Part shown: in pieces, positions 54,497 through 64,000 of the stretch
Layout: each line of letters starts with the position of its first letter
How positions within the stretch are numbered: position 1 is the stretch's first letter
DNA from: Paraspadella gotoi
Taxonomy: Eukaryota > Chaetognatha
NCBI GenBank assembly: GCA_051294375.1
Contig: CM119271.1
Span: 4,969,579-5,033,578, forward strand
Length of the DNA stretch: 64,000 nt
Reading direction: 5' to 3'
Notes under the pieces: generated by a model
The model's input: the letters and a program-made list of their open reading frames with translations, nothing else
Told to the model about the DNA's origin: nothing
Database searches by the model: none
Position numbers and translations under genes: made by a program

Positions 54497-54697
54497 TTAG
54501 ACAGAACGTCAATATAAGCAGTCCTGAGCTTCGGATCAGGAGGTAACACCATGTTACAGCGGATTAAGCGCCCCGTCCCTCTTAACTGCAGACGACCACG
54601 GGCTAGAACCCCGGACCTTAGGGTTTGGGAGGCGAATGACTTGCCTCGGCACCAATGGCTGCTGATGAACGTTGGTGGTTTTTAGTCCACTATACAG
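54497..54697 (-). mobile_element. tRNA-derived SINE-like element, copy 2
   Basis: The reverse complement matches 15542-15775 and 58061-58290 from the GTGGACTAAAA start to the CTTATATTGA end. The T-arm-like B-box region reads TCCGGGGTTCTAGCCCGTGG on the element strand. The A box is partly altered. Confidence 0.7.
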
Positions 54698-57427
54698 ATT
54701 TTGGTGTATTAGACAGTACAAATCAAGTTGTATTAATTTTTATCTTTTTGTACAATGTCCATAATGTAATTAAGTTTATTCCTCTCTCCTCTCTCTCTCT
54801 CTCTCTTCTCAACCTTCACCAAATTTCATTTTTTTCACGCACTTATTCTATCTAGATCAACTAAATCTTGTCCCTCTAACTGACCACTTATCTCTCTCAA
54901 TTCTTTTGTGGACAACTTTACCTTTTCTATCTCTCTCTCTCTCTCTTTCTTTAACTCACAAATTGTCCATTCATTTCACAACAGTCAAAAAGCGCTGATG
55001 GAACTCGAAAATCTTTGAGTCGAAACATGTCTGCAACCTTATATAATAATAAAATTGTTGTAACATCTCTCTATCGATATTGATATCGATATTGATTTCG
55101 GTGAGCTTCTTGTGAGTTAGTGTCCGACGTCGTCGGCGGCGGCGTCACGCATTTTTATAATAAACTACTACGCTTTATTAGTTTTGGCTGGACTTAACCG
55201 TTTTTTTTAAAATAAAACTATTATAATTACAATGAATGTTTATAGAAACTGTGCTATCATAGTAGCTTAAAATATTAGATATGGCTTCTCATCATGAAAT
55301 AGCTCTGAAATTTCATATTCTTTGGATTCAAGTATGTTTTTTGTTTGAAATTTCCACTTCATTATGATTTACACTGTGCAATATTGCAATTTAGATTATA
55401 GTACTGCATTATATATCCCAAATTAGTAATATAAATTGCATAATCTAATTTAATATTGCAGTAAGTCACATATTGAGATGAAATTCAAAAAATTTTAATC
55501 TATAATAAAAATGGAAATCAATGAAGCCTTATATTAATTTTAATACAATAACACAATAAATTTTTTTACAGCTATGATTGGAAAAAATTGTAAAACAATG
55601 TGTAAGCATTTTTTTTCCTTTACTTTTTATTTCTTTAATTAATATAAATTTTCTTCTTAATTTTTTGTAGATTGCTGCCTTTTTAAACCCTTTAAAAACA
55701 AGTTCAGCGCATCGCATGACTGATTACAGCGCGCTGCTTCCACGCATCTCTGTTCTGTTGTCTTTCTCATTTCTCTCTCTCTCTCTCTCTGTAGTCTCTT
55801 GCGAGATGTTTTTTTACAAATTTTGATTATTTTTTTCCTTTTAAAACTTTTAATTATCGCCATTTTTACCGCGATTTTTTTCTCAATGCAAAATCCCAAA
55901 TTTACATCCGAGATTTTCTTGTTTATGTCACTTTCTTTCTCTCTTCTCTTTCAATCTCTTCTCTTCTAGCTCTCGGTTCTCTCTCTTTCACTCATACACG
56001 CGATTTGGGCTTGTTTATATTTATGTATGATTGATTGGCATTGAGTCAATGAATGACTATCATCGCATTCAATGTAAGTGACTATACATCTTACATAAAA
56101 TGATTATCATCACATCAATGAATGACTATATTGCAATCCCCTTTTGGTTATATCACAATCAATCATTTTGGTACTGCATAAAGGATCGATTATTTGGTTA
56201 TCATCGCATCAATTATTGGTTATCATCGCATCAATATTCCGGCTTATCATCGCTCAATCCTGTTAGGTGTCATGCCGGCACCAATATTTGGTTATCTTGT
56301 GAAGAGGATGACTTCGATGTAAATCGTGCTATTTGATTAAGGTATTCCTTTTGTTCTCGCTCTCTCTCCTCCTCTCTCGTGTCTCTCTTTCTCGCTCTTA
56401 TGGAGAGCAACATTGAGTGCTTTTCTGCTCCAGAGTGCTTGATAGTTATCCGAAATCGGATTCTTACCGTCCGTGGCATGAGCTCTTCTCAATCTCTCGT
56501 TTTTTTTTTTTTTTTTCGAGATCTCTCTGCCTCAGATTCTCTCTCTTCTCGACTTCTCTCTTCTTTTCTCTCATGCTCGTCTTTCTTTTATTTTATTTTG
56601 TTCAAAGGTGTGCGTAGGCTGCTCTCTTATCTTTCTCCTATTGAGGCTGCGTCTCTTTCTGTCTCTCTCTCGGTCATCGCGATTTTCTCTCTCTCTTCTC
56701 TTCGTCTAGTCACGATCATCGCAATCGTATGACTTGATGTCTATTTACTCATTCGTCTTCATTCTCTAAACTGTATTTTTTATCTTTTTGGTTCAAGTGA
56801 TCTCTCTCTCTATTAAACGATCGCCTCCGCAAACTCAGTATATATATATAATCCGGATTACGAAACTAGAGATATTAGCTTGCAGTTCATTTCTAACAAA
56901 AACGGCAAAAAGAACCCGCACGTGGCTCGACAGCCACGCCTTGAATTGCCTCTTTGAAGTTAAATTTTGACTGATCCGCTAATATCCACACGACAACTTA
57001 AAGCATGAACTTAAGCGAAAAATTCTGGAGGCTCATTTCATTTCTAAATCATACTTTGCCCAACCTTAATGCCACTGGTATTGCAACTTTCATTCTACAA
57101 ATTAATAAAAGAATAATATGTCAACAGAAACTTTAGCGAAAGAGTGTTGATTGATTATTAATATTAGTTTTTTGAATAAAATTGATTATTTTCTTCGATG
57201 GTTATAATTGATTGTGTAACTCCAAACAAGTAAATCAAAAATTCAATTTATGCATCGCAAAGATGCAGTGAGAAATAAATAATTCCGTACTAAGGACAAA
57301 AAACGAAATAACGTTTAAGAATAGAGAATGGCATAGGAGTGTAAAGACAAGATATTTGTCAAAAAATCAATAGAATTGCTAAATCGTGAGTGGACATGTT
57401 TTTCCAACGGTGTGGATTGACTGTGCC
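54698..57427. other. AT-rich noncoding sequence with CT microsatellites and a degenerate tandem repeat
   Basis: CT-rich runs near 54780-54810, 54930-54950, 55770-55790 and 56350-56710. 56085-56265 carries about five degenerate units of TTATCATCGCATCAAT with intervening TTGGTTA or GAATGACTA. 55078-55100 is a palindromic GATATTGATATCGATATTGA stretch. No gene recognised. Confidence 0.5.
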
Positions 57428-57901
57428 CCCCGCCAATCCTTCGCTCGGCCAGCCCAAAAAGAGCGAAAAAGGTTTTCATCCGAGGTTTAAAGCCGAGATT
57501 TTCCGGGCAAGAATCGTTTAACGAGAGACGTAAAAACCCGGAAATCCCCGGCGCGACGCCGATTGCCGCCGGAAACGCCCGGTAAAAAAAAAAATGGCCG
57601 GAAATCGGTGGAGGCGCGGCCGCGAGGAGGATCGATTTCGTGACCGCGAGGGAGGGGGGGCGGGGGTGTAATACCGTGCGGGAAGTCAAATCAGTGGAGC
57701 GCCGAGTCAATTGGGGTTATCGCCGCGTGGCGTTGTGGGCTTTGCGGATATGATTTTTCTGTATCAGTTGGAAAAAAAAAAAACAAAAGAGAAAAAGAAA
57801 CGGGGGCAAAGGAGAAAATCTCGCGATCAAGCGAGGAAGCAATCAAGCAAGCGAGCAAGCAAGCGACCTGACGAGCTGCTTCCCGCACTGAAGACGCGCG
57901 G
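57428..57901 (-). repeat. PAICS intron 4/exon 4 fragment, duplicate 1
   Basis: Nearly identical to 58388-58861 in the same orientation, starting CGCCAATCCTTCGCTCGGCC and ending at the GACGCGCGG of PAICS exon 4 (antisense), where a 25 N gap (57902-57926) begins. It has the last 12 codons of exon 4 on the minus strand and then intron sequence. Confidence 0.85.
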
Positions 57902-58060
57902 NNNNNNNNNNNNNNNNNNNNNNNNNCCCCTTCAAGGTAAACTTTTTGCATCAGTTTTTAAAAACGGCGGGAGAAATGAGATTTTTCTTTACATTCTGGA
58001 GGAAGTACGAACCCAATCACCTTCTATAGGACGAATGACTCAACAAAAAAGCGCCTCATA

Positions 58061-58290
58061 TGGTGGACTAAATCCCCAACCGTTCATCAGCGGCCATTGG
58101 TGCAGGAGGCAAGTCATTCGCCTTCCAACCAAAGGTCCGGGTTCTATGCCGGTGGTCGCCTTGCAGTTAAGGAGGGACGGGTCGCTCAACCCGCCTGTAA
58201 CCCGGCGTTACAGCCTGATCCGAAGCTCAGGGACTGCTTATATTGACCGGTTCTGTCACTAACTCATAACAATTAATACCGTCTCTTCAC
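58061..58290 (+). mobile_element. tRNA-derived SINE-like element, copy 3
   Basis: The best-preserved promoter of the three copies. A box TGGTGCAGGAGG is at 58098-58109 and B-box region GGTTCTATGCC at 58140-58150, inside a T-arm-like stem CCGG...CCGG. The body continues through GATCCGAAGCTCAGGGACTG to an AT-rich end. Confidence 0.75.
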
Positions 58291-58387
58291 TCACTTCATT
58301 AAGGACCCGCCCCGCCCCTTCTCCCTTTTTCACCCAACTTCCTCTCCCAATGAACGCTTTCGATCAAACCCCCCCGTCTTTCCCCCC

Positions 58388-58825
58388 CCCCGCCAATCCT
58401 TCGCTCGGCCAGCCCAAAAAGAGCGAAAAAGGTTTTCATCCGAGGTTAAAGCCGAGATTTTCCGGGCAAGAATCGTTTTACGAGAGACGTAAAAACCCGG
58501 AAATCCCCGGCGCGACGCCGATTGCCGCCGGAAACGCCCGGTAAAAAAAAAAATGGCCGGAAATCGGTGGAGGGCGGGCGCGAGGAGGATCGATTTCGTG
58601 ACCGCGAGGGAGGGGGGGCGGGGGGTGTAATACCGTGCGGGAAGTCAAATCAGTGGAGCGCCGAGTCAATTGGGGTTATCGCCGCGTGGCGTTGTGGGCT
58701 TTTGCGGATATGATTTTCTCGTATCAGTTGGAAAAAAAAAAACAAAAGAGAAAAAGAAACGGGGGCAAAGGAGAAAATCTCGCGATCAAGCGAGGAACAA
58801 TCAAGCAAGCGAGCAAGCAAGCGAC
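58388..58825 (-). repeat. PAICS intron 4 fragment, duplicate 2 (inverted)
   Basis: The second copy of 57428-57860. It is directly continuous with the complete, inverted exon 4 that follows. Read on the minus strand this is the start of intron 4 (GTCGCTTGCTTG after the AAG). Confidence 0.85.
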
Positions 58826-60970
58826 CTTGACGAGCTGCTTCCCGCACTGAAGACGCGCGGCCTCGAGTTGTTCGAGCGACCACTGAGGGTCGTTGTTGTC
58901 GTCGTCCTTGAAAAATATCTCGAGCTTGGGAGGAGCGAACGTGTAACCTTCGGGCACGCCGGGGTTGCGCTGGAAACGGGATTGTTAAAAATACAATGTA
59001 AGTAATGTGAGAAATTTAAATGGTATGGCGACGGAGGTTTTCTTTTTTTTTTTGTCATACGTGCAATTATTTTATATTTTTAAATTTATTGCTTCAAAAA
59101 ATCTGAAACGGGAGTAAAACCGAAAATTTTCCCTTTCATTTTACTCATTTTCTCAACGTCCTGTCGATAAAAGGGCAAAAACGTTTATCCAAGCCAACTT
59201 TACTTGAGAAAGATCCGGTTGCCAAGCGAGCGTCAGCCCATTCGATGGAATCATGGAACATTTCTGGCCACGAAGGAAGTTGAATCATAACGAGAGATGA
59301 AATGTGTCGAAATGCCTGACAATCTGATTGAAAGAAACCGGATAAGGGGAGAGAGGAAACGTCGATGTTATAATTATGTTTTTTATTTAATTTAAACTTA
59401 AAAATAAAGTTTTTTTCCCAATTTTTTTTTTTTTTGAAAGCATTAAATTATTGAAATGTTTTATTACAAACGATTATTATTTCGAATATTATATTTCAAT
59501 TTATATAACACGACTTTTACTTCACCGGATTACTAAAGTTCAAGTGTGGCGTATATTTCACACCCGCCTCACCTCCACCATCCGTCAAGCCAAATCCATT
59601 GGTCAGAGGGGGAACACACCATCAGGCGTAGTGTTCCATCCACAGTCCTAACGACTTCTCCTCTGCGCTGTTGGCAAAGCGCGAGACCGTCCTAGGGGTA
59701 ACCGCGCCATGACCTGGAGGCTGTCACTGAGTGTCGGAAAGCCCCCAAAGCCAACAGTGAGATCCCCCATCCAATGGGCATCACAGGCAACTCCCCACGG
59801 GCTGTTGCCATAAGTGGTGAGCCCCTACTATCGAACACGCACCTTCTCAGGGTTACGCTCTACGACAAACGCCTATGCCCTGCCGATCTTCGGGTTACGC
59901 TACGACCAAACGCAAATAATGCCCCTGGGCGTACGCTACCGACCAAACGCCTATGCCCCCACAGACTTCTGCGCTCTCTCTTCTCTCCCACTATGGTAAC
60001 AGTCTTTCAGACACCTCTCAGGATTGAGGAACCTGCACTAGTGATGTCTTGGCCCGGGGATCCTTTTGTGGCGGTAGTATTCACCACCGCCTCACGGTCC
60101 TACCATCCGTCAGCAAATCCATTGGCTCAGAGGGGGCAACACACCATCCAGGCGTAGTGTTTCCATCCACAGTCACTAAACGACTTCCCTCCTCGTTTGG
60201 CAAAGCGAGACCCGTCTTAGGGTAACGCTTGCCAGTTGACTGGAGGCGTCCCACGAGCGGTCCGGAAAGCCCCCCCAAAAGCCAACAGTGAGATGCCCCA
60301 TCCCAATGGGCATCACAGTGCAACCGGCTGTTGCCATACAAGCTCCTTTTTTATACAAGAATAATCTCACAACGCACAATTTTGCTATCAACTCGATAAC
60401 TCCCACTCGCTATCCTACTCTCTTGCTCTCATCATCTCGCCGTAGTATTGGTTCTCTCGCGTGGTGTTTACCGCCAGAATTTGGACGTGAGTTTTCTCCC
60501 GCGGCAGAGACTTTCTCTTTTTTTCTTAGCCTTTGTTTAACTTTTCTCTCTCGATCCGTTCTTCTCTTTTTCTCCTACTCACTTTTTCATCCAATTACTA
60601 ACAAATTCTTTAGTTTCCTCTGACATCTCTCGTTCTTTCTTTCAGTTTTTCTCCAAGTTACGCAATCCCTACCAAACTTAAACTTTCACCTGCATTGATA
60701 ACTGCATTTGCTTCCCTATTTCATCTACTTGTAGCCATTGCATCTTTAAGAACAATTCCCCATTTTGCTCCAAGTAAAGCTTTTCTTCTCCAACCTTTAC
60801 CTCCAAAATTTTTAAAAAAACCGTTTGACCCCGAATAAAATATATATTTCTTTTTCCCAACTTCTGTATCCCCCATTCTCTCCTCCCTTACATCTCCGGA
60901 GTCTTCAACCCCTCCCCCCAATCTGCTCCCCTCGCACCTCCGTAATTCTTTCAAAAACTCGAATCCTGCC
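58826..60970 (-). pseudogene. Inverted partial PAICS duplicate (exons 4, 3 and the end of exon 2)
   Basis: On the minus strand, from high to low coordinates: the end of exon 2 (about 60970-60942), intron 2 carrying a TRIM-like insertion, exon 3 (59315-59203), intron 3, and an intact full exon 4 (58969-58826, 48 codons). Exon 3 has at least four single-base deletions or insertions against the plus copy (for example CCAAGAAATG to CCAGAAATG, TTTCCTCAAG to TTTCTCAAG), which would break the frame. Exon 4 here is complete while the plus copy is cut short, so this arm carries real gene sequence in the wrong orientation. Probably a misoriented haplotype or read; a true inversion-duplication is possible. 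Confidence 0.8.
59545..60338 (+). mobile_element. TRIM-like miniature LTR element, copy 2, with empty site in the window
   Basis: Two direct repeats (59545-59812 and about 60068-60338), both starting TGTGGCGG/GTAT... and ending GTTGCCATA, flank a core of about 255 bp. The core starts AGTGGTGAGCCCC, like the primer-site position of copy 1, and shares CACTATGG...TCAGACAC..CTCAGGATTGAG with copy 1's core. The two repeats resemble each other much more than they resemble those of copy 1, as expected for LTRs of two separate families or insertions. CAAG flanks both ends (59541-59544, 60339-60342); the matching uninterrupted site is at 49383-49386, reverse strand. Confidence 0.6.
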
Positions 60971-61144
60971 CGAGGTTTTCATCTCTCTCGTTTAGAGTCG
61001 GTTGTCGATTAGCGTCATTTAAATTTCATTAGTTTTTTCAGTTTTTCTTACCCTGAATATTACAAGATTCCTGCCAATTCCCCCCCCCTTCTTAACACCT
61101 AACTCCTGTTGGCAACTTACCAAACTAACGCCACTTACCTTCAG
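60971..61144. other. PAICS intron 4, 3' part
   Basis: Ends CCACTTACCTTCAG before exon 5. From about here the sequence is again plus-strand colinear with the gene. Confidence 0.6.
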
Positions 61145-63823
61145 CCGCGCCACGTGGACCTTATGTCCCGCGTGACCGTCGCCATCTTCGAAATCCTGGA
61201 AAGAGCGTGGGCGCGATGCGACGTCACCCTCGTCGACATGAAGATCGAATTCGGATTCGTCGACGGCGAAGATGACGTCATCGTCCTCGCTGACGTCATC
61301 GATTCCGATTCGTGGAGAATCTGGCCAATGGGAGACAAGCGTCTCATGAAGGACAAGCAGGTGGGCAAGGGGGGAATATTTATTAAATTACTTTAAGGGA
61401 AATTTCTAGTTAAATACAAATAAAGTTGTTAAGCTTTCCTACGATTTCTTGTAATTTTTTTTGGTGTCTCATGAAGCTAATTTTAAAACGACTGGATAAA
61501 ATATCTGAATCAGTGATTCTTTTTTTTTTTCTAAGTGTGACGATGAATGCCGTGAGACATTTTTGTGTACACCTAAATTAAGATTGTCACGAATCGGTAA
61601 AATAAATGATGCTTGGGTCTTTGAGGTAGGCAACAGTAAATAGTCAACGTTGTCGTCGTCGGCGAAAAAGTATCACAGAGAAATGGCGCGGACCAAGGTC
61701 GAATAAAATGTCGAGAAAAAAAAACTTACTACAATTTCTCTTCATTTCTCTCTCTTTCTCTCTCTGGCTTCTGTCCTCGTGATTTTCTTAGCGAAATGAT
61801 TAATGAGGAACTCGGCTCTTTCGCCGAGATAAGGCAGCGGCGTTTAAGGCTCTCATTTTCCCTTTCAGAAAAAAAAAAGGACGGGGACTTAATTGAACCG
61901 ATCAAACGTTTATTCGAAAAAACCGAGGGGAGGGATGGAGAGGGAGTGGAGAGAGAGAGAGAAAGAGAGTTTGTGTGTGTGTGTGTGTCGGAGCGGAGAG
62001 TGGCAATGAGATGAAAAAGAGATTAATAGAGAGAGGAAGAAAGAATGGAACGAACTGAGATCCGAAGCGAATTAATTCATGAATGATCTCGCTATGATCT
62101 CGCGATTGTTGTGTAATTAAACGCCATCTGGCGATATGAACTCTTTTAAAGCTTGGCCAACTGCAGATTATATTTGAAACGAAATTTAGGAAAGTAAAAA
62201 AAATCATTTGACCTAAAAATCAAAATAAAATAACGTTTAAAATAAAGATCAACTACCGGATTTTGGAAAGGGGGGAAAAAGAATGGGGTTGAGAGCAAGA
62301 AGAAGGGGAGTTAAAAAGTGAGAGTGAGAGAGACAACGCAGTATAGAAAAAAAAAGAGAGAGAGAGAGAGCGAGTGACTCCAGGAATATAAGGGGTAGAA
62401 CCTCACCAGTCTCTCGATGACGCGACTCACCGTCTCGGACCATAAATCTTTTTCTCGCCCGCAGTTTGTCATGAGAAAGTTTACGCCTCGTTGATTTATG
62501 CGCAATTCTGAGAGTAGTACACGCGCGGCGCGCGCAGGCGGGCAAAACATTTGCGCCGGCGCGCGGAACTGCGAATTCGCGTAGCGTGCGTCGTGCGTAG
62601 CGCGCGGTGCACATCGGGGGTTCAAAGTGGTTTGAGAGTCATTGCGGTGAATGACTGACCATAGGTGACTGTTGCGGCAGGTTGTTTCGTATGATCATGA
62701 CTGACTTTGATACCCCGCCTTCTCCCTCTACCCCCCCTCTCCCTCTACCACCCCTACTCCTTTACCCCCCTTCTCCCTCTACCCCCTCTCCTTCTCCCCT
62801 TCCCCCCTCTACCCCCCTTTCTCCCCTACCCCTCTACCCCCCTTTCTCCTCTACCCCCTTTTCCTCCCTCTAAACCCCCGCTCGTTCCAAACGCCAAGGT
62901 ATACCGCGACCTCAAGGAAGTGACCCCGGCCGACTTGGCCAAGGTCAAGCTCAACTTCGAGTGGATCGTCGACGAGCTCCCCAAGTTTCTCGTCCCCGCC
63001 CGGCCGGGTCGAGTCGTCATCGTCATGGGGTCCAAATCGGATTCGAAGCATTGCGGTCTCATCCAGAGGACGTTGGCGGATATTTGCGTCCAGGTTGAGA
63101 CGAGAGTGGTGTCGGCGCACAAGGCGACGGAGGTAAGGGGTGGGTAGGGGGTTGGGGTGGTTATTGATTAATGGGGATGGAGTGGATTAGAAAGTGATCG
63201 ATTCGAGCTCAAAATATCTTAAAAGACGGTGAACTTGAAAGACGAAGACGACGAATCATTTATACTTTGATAATTAAAGTCAGCGGATTCCACCCATTCC
63301 TTTTTTTAGTTTTTTTTTTTTTTTAGTATCGGTAACGAAATTTTATTTAATATTTGCGCCGTTTTTGCTTCATTATAAATATAAACATATTTTTCTGACT
63401 TCGCTGAGGCGGCTTTTATTTCTTTAATCTTTTAAGTTATAACATCGGTTTATTTTTAATTCTTTTGTCCAGCCGAGGATCCACTGGGATCTAGTATGTA
63501 TTTATTATCTACTAATAAAATTGAGAATTGAAATAAAAAGTTTTCTATTACTTTAAATCGCCTAATTATTAATTAATCCTCCCTCTCTCTTTACACCCCG
63601 ACTGTTCTCACCATCTCTTCCGTCTCTCGCCAGGCTACACTTTCTCTGCTTCAAGCCTACGAATCCGACGCCGTACCGACGGTTCTCGTCGCCGTGGCGG
63701 GACGTAGCAACGGGCTCGGCCCCGTTTTGGCGGGAAACACCTCGCTGCCCGTCGTCAACTGCCCGCCGCTGGAGGGACCCTGGGCTACGAGCGACGTTTG
63801 GTCTTCGCTGCGGCTACCATCGG
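61145..63823 (+). CDS. PAICS: PAICS, exons 5-7 (end of SAICAR synthetase and AIR carboxylase; continues past window)
   Basis: Exons 61145-61360, 62899-63132 and 63634-63823, phases 0, 0, 1, the last ending at a GTGAGT donor near the window end. Exon 5 completes SAICAR synthetase ([25 protein letters not shown]). Exon 6 starts [10 protein letters not shown], the linker to the second domain, and then gives the AIR carboxylase core ([24 protein letters not shown]). Exon 7 gives [17 protein letters not shown] and [14 protein letters not shown] carboxylase makes CAIR from AIR and CO2, the step just before SAICAR synthetase. The normal final exon or exons lie downstream of the window. The call is certain from several diagnostic motifs; the exon 6 acceptor (CCAAG) is unusual for lacking CAG but is in phase. 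Confidence 0.95.
61361..62514. other. PAICS intron 5, first part
   Basis: AT-rich to about 61735, then CT- and GA-rich segments with a (TG)n run at 61972-61988 and purine-rich 62270-62380. No second gene is supported on either strand. Confidence 0.5.
62515..62620. other. CpG-dense patch in PAICS intron 5
   Basis: About 105 bases very rich in CG and GCGC (ACACGCGCGGCGCGCGC..., GTAGCGTGCGTCGTGCGTAGCGCGCG). It could be a promoter-like CpG patch or a decayed simple repeat. Overlapping minus-strand frames read as Arg/Ala-rich and look spurious. Confidence 0.35.
62710..62878. repeat. C-rich polypyrimidine minisatellite before PAICS exon 6
   Basis: About 170 bases of CCCTCTACCCCC variants (units of roughly 10-13 bp). 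It acts as, or replaces, the polypyrimidine tract of the intron 5 acceptor. The opposite strand has many G4-5 runs. Confidence 0.9.
63133..63633. other. PAICS intron 6
   Basis: Begins GTAAGG and ends CTCTCGCCAG. AT-rich, no other feature. Confidence 0.7.
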
Positions 63824-64000
63824 GTGAGTTAATGGGTAATGAACGGGCTAAGGATAGTCTAATAGACGTGACATCGTGGATTCGGCTGAATGATTTATGG
63901 TGAGTAGAAATCGGTTGTCACTGACATAGCTTTTCGGAATCAAAGAAATAGCATAACTGTATTATAATTTTTAAAATCTCAAGGAAATTAAACGTATACA
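63824..64000. other. Start of PAICS intron 7
   Basis: Begins GTGAGTTAATGG after exon 7 and runs to the window end. No feature seen. Confidence 0.6.

Noticed and set aside
62249-62625. Arg/Ala/Cys-rich minus-strand ORFs in PAICS intron 5
   Set aside because: Produced by CpG-dense DNA plus GA repeat; no domain recognised.

Overview
The window is nuclear DNA from an animal, almost certainly an invertebrate. Genes are split by short spliceosomal introns, and the products are metazoan families: a KDM7/PHF8 histone demethylase, a tankyrase, a secreted astacin protease with ShKT domains, and the fused purine enzyme PAICS. The DNA is very rich in GA/CT, TTTC and TAA microsatellites. An arthropod or other protostome is my best guess; I cannot name the species. 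The many N runs mark a draft scaffold.

Layout. 1-3889 (minus): KDM7-type demethylase, 5' end and catalytic region complete, 3' end outside the window. 4633-10662 (minus): complete 24-exon tankyrase whose splice phases close exactly (1282 aa). 14621-18018 (minus): complete 7-exon astacin (470 aa). About 18-47 kb: no recognisable gene; microsatellites, gaps, and a roughly 6 kb noncoding locus present several times in direct and inverted orientation with dense one-base indels. 47948 to beyond 63823 (plus): PAICS, whose middle is disrupted by about 11 kb of inverted, duplicated and noisy sequence (50074-60970).

The gene models were built by hand from translated exons, GT/GC-AG junctions and phase continuity. 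KDM7 and tankyrase lie head to tail with 743 bp between coding parts. The four genes do not form one pathway: chromatin demethylation, poly-ADP-ribosylation (telomere/Wnt scaffolding in other animals), extracellular proteolysis and de novo purine synthesis.

Most notable outside the genes: (1) two compact elements (46880-47616 and 59545-60338) made of two long direct repeats around a 230-250 bp core, resembling TRIM-type miniature LTR retroelements, one with a matching empty site inside the window; (2) a tRNA-derived SINE-like family with clear A and B boxes in three good copies; (3) extensive false or haplotypic duplication, including a fold-back inside PAICS. Without correction this would give wrong copy-number, gene-structure and inversion calls. 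I found no convincing new multi-gene system.
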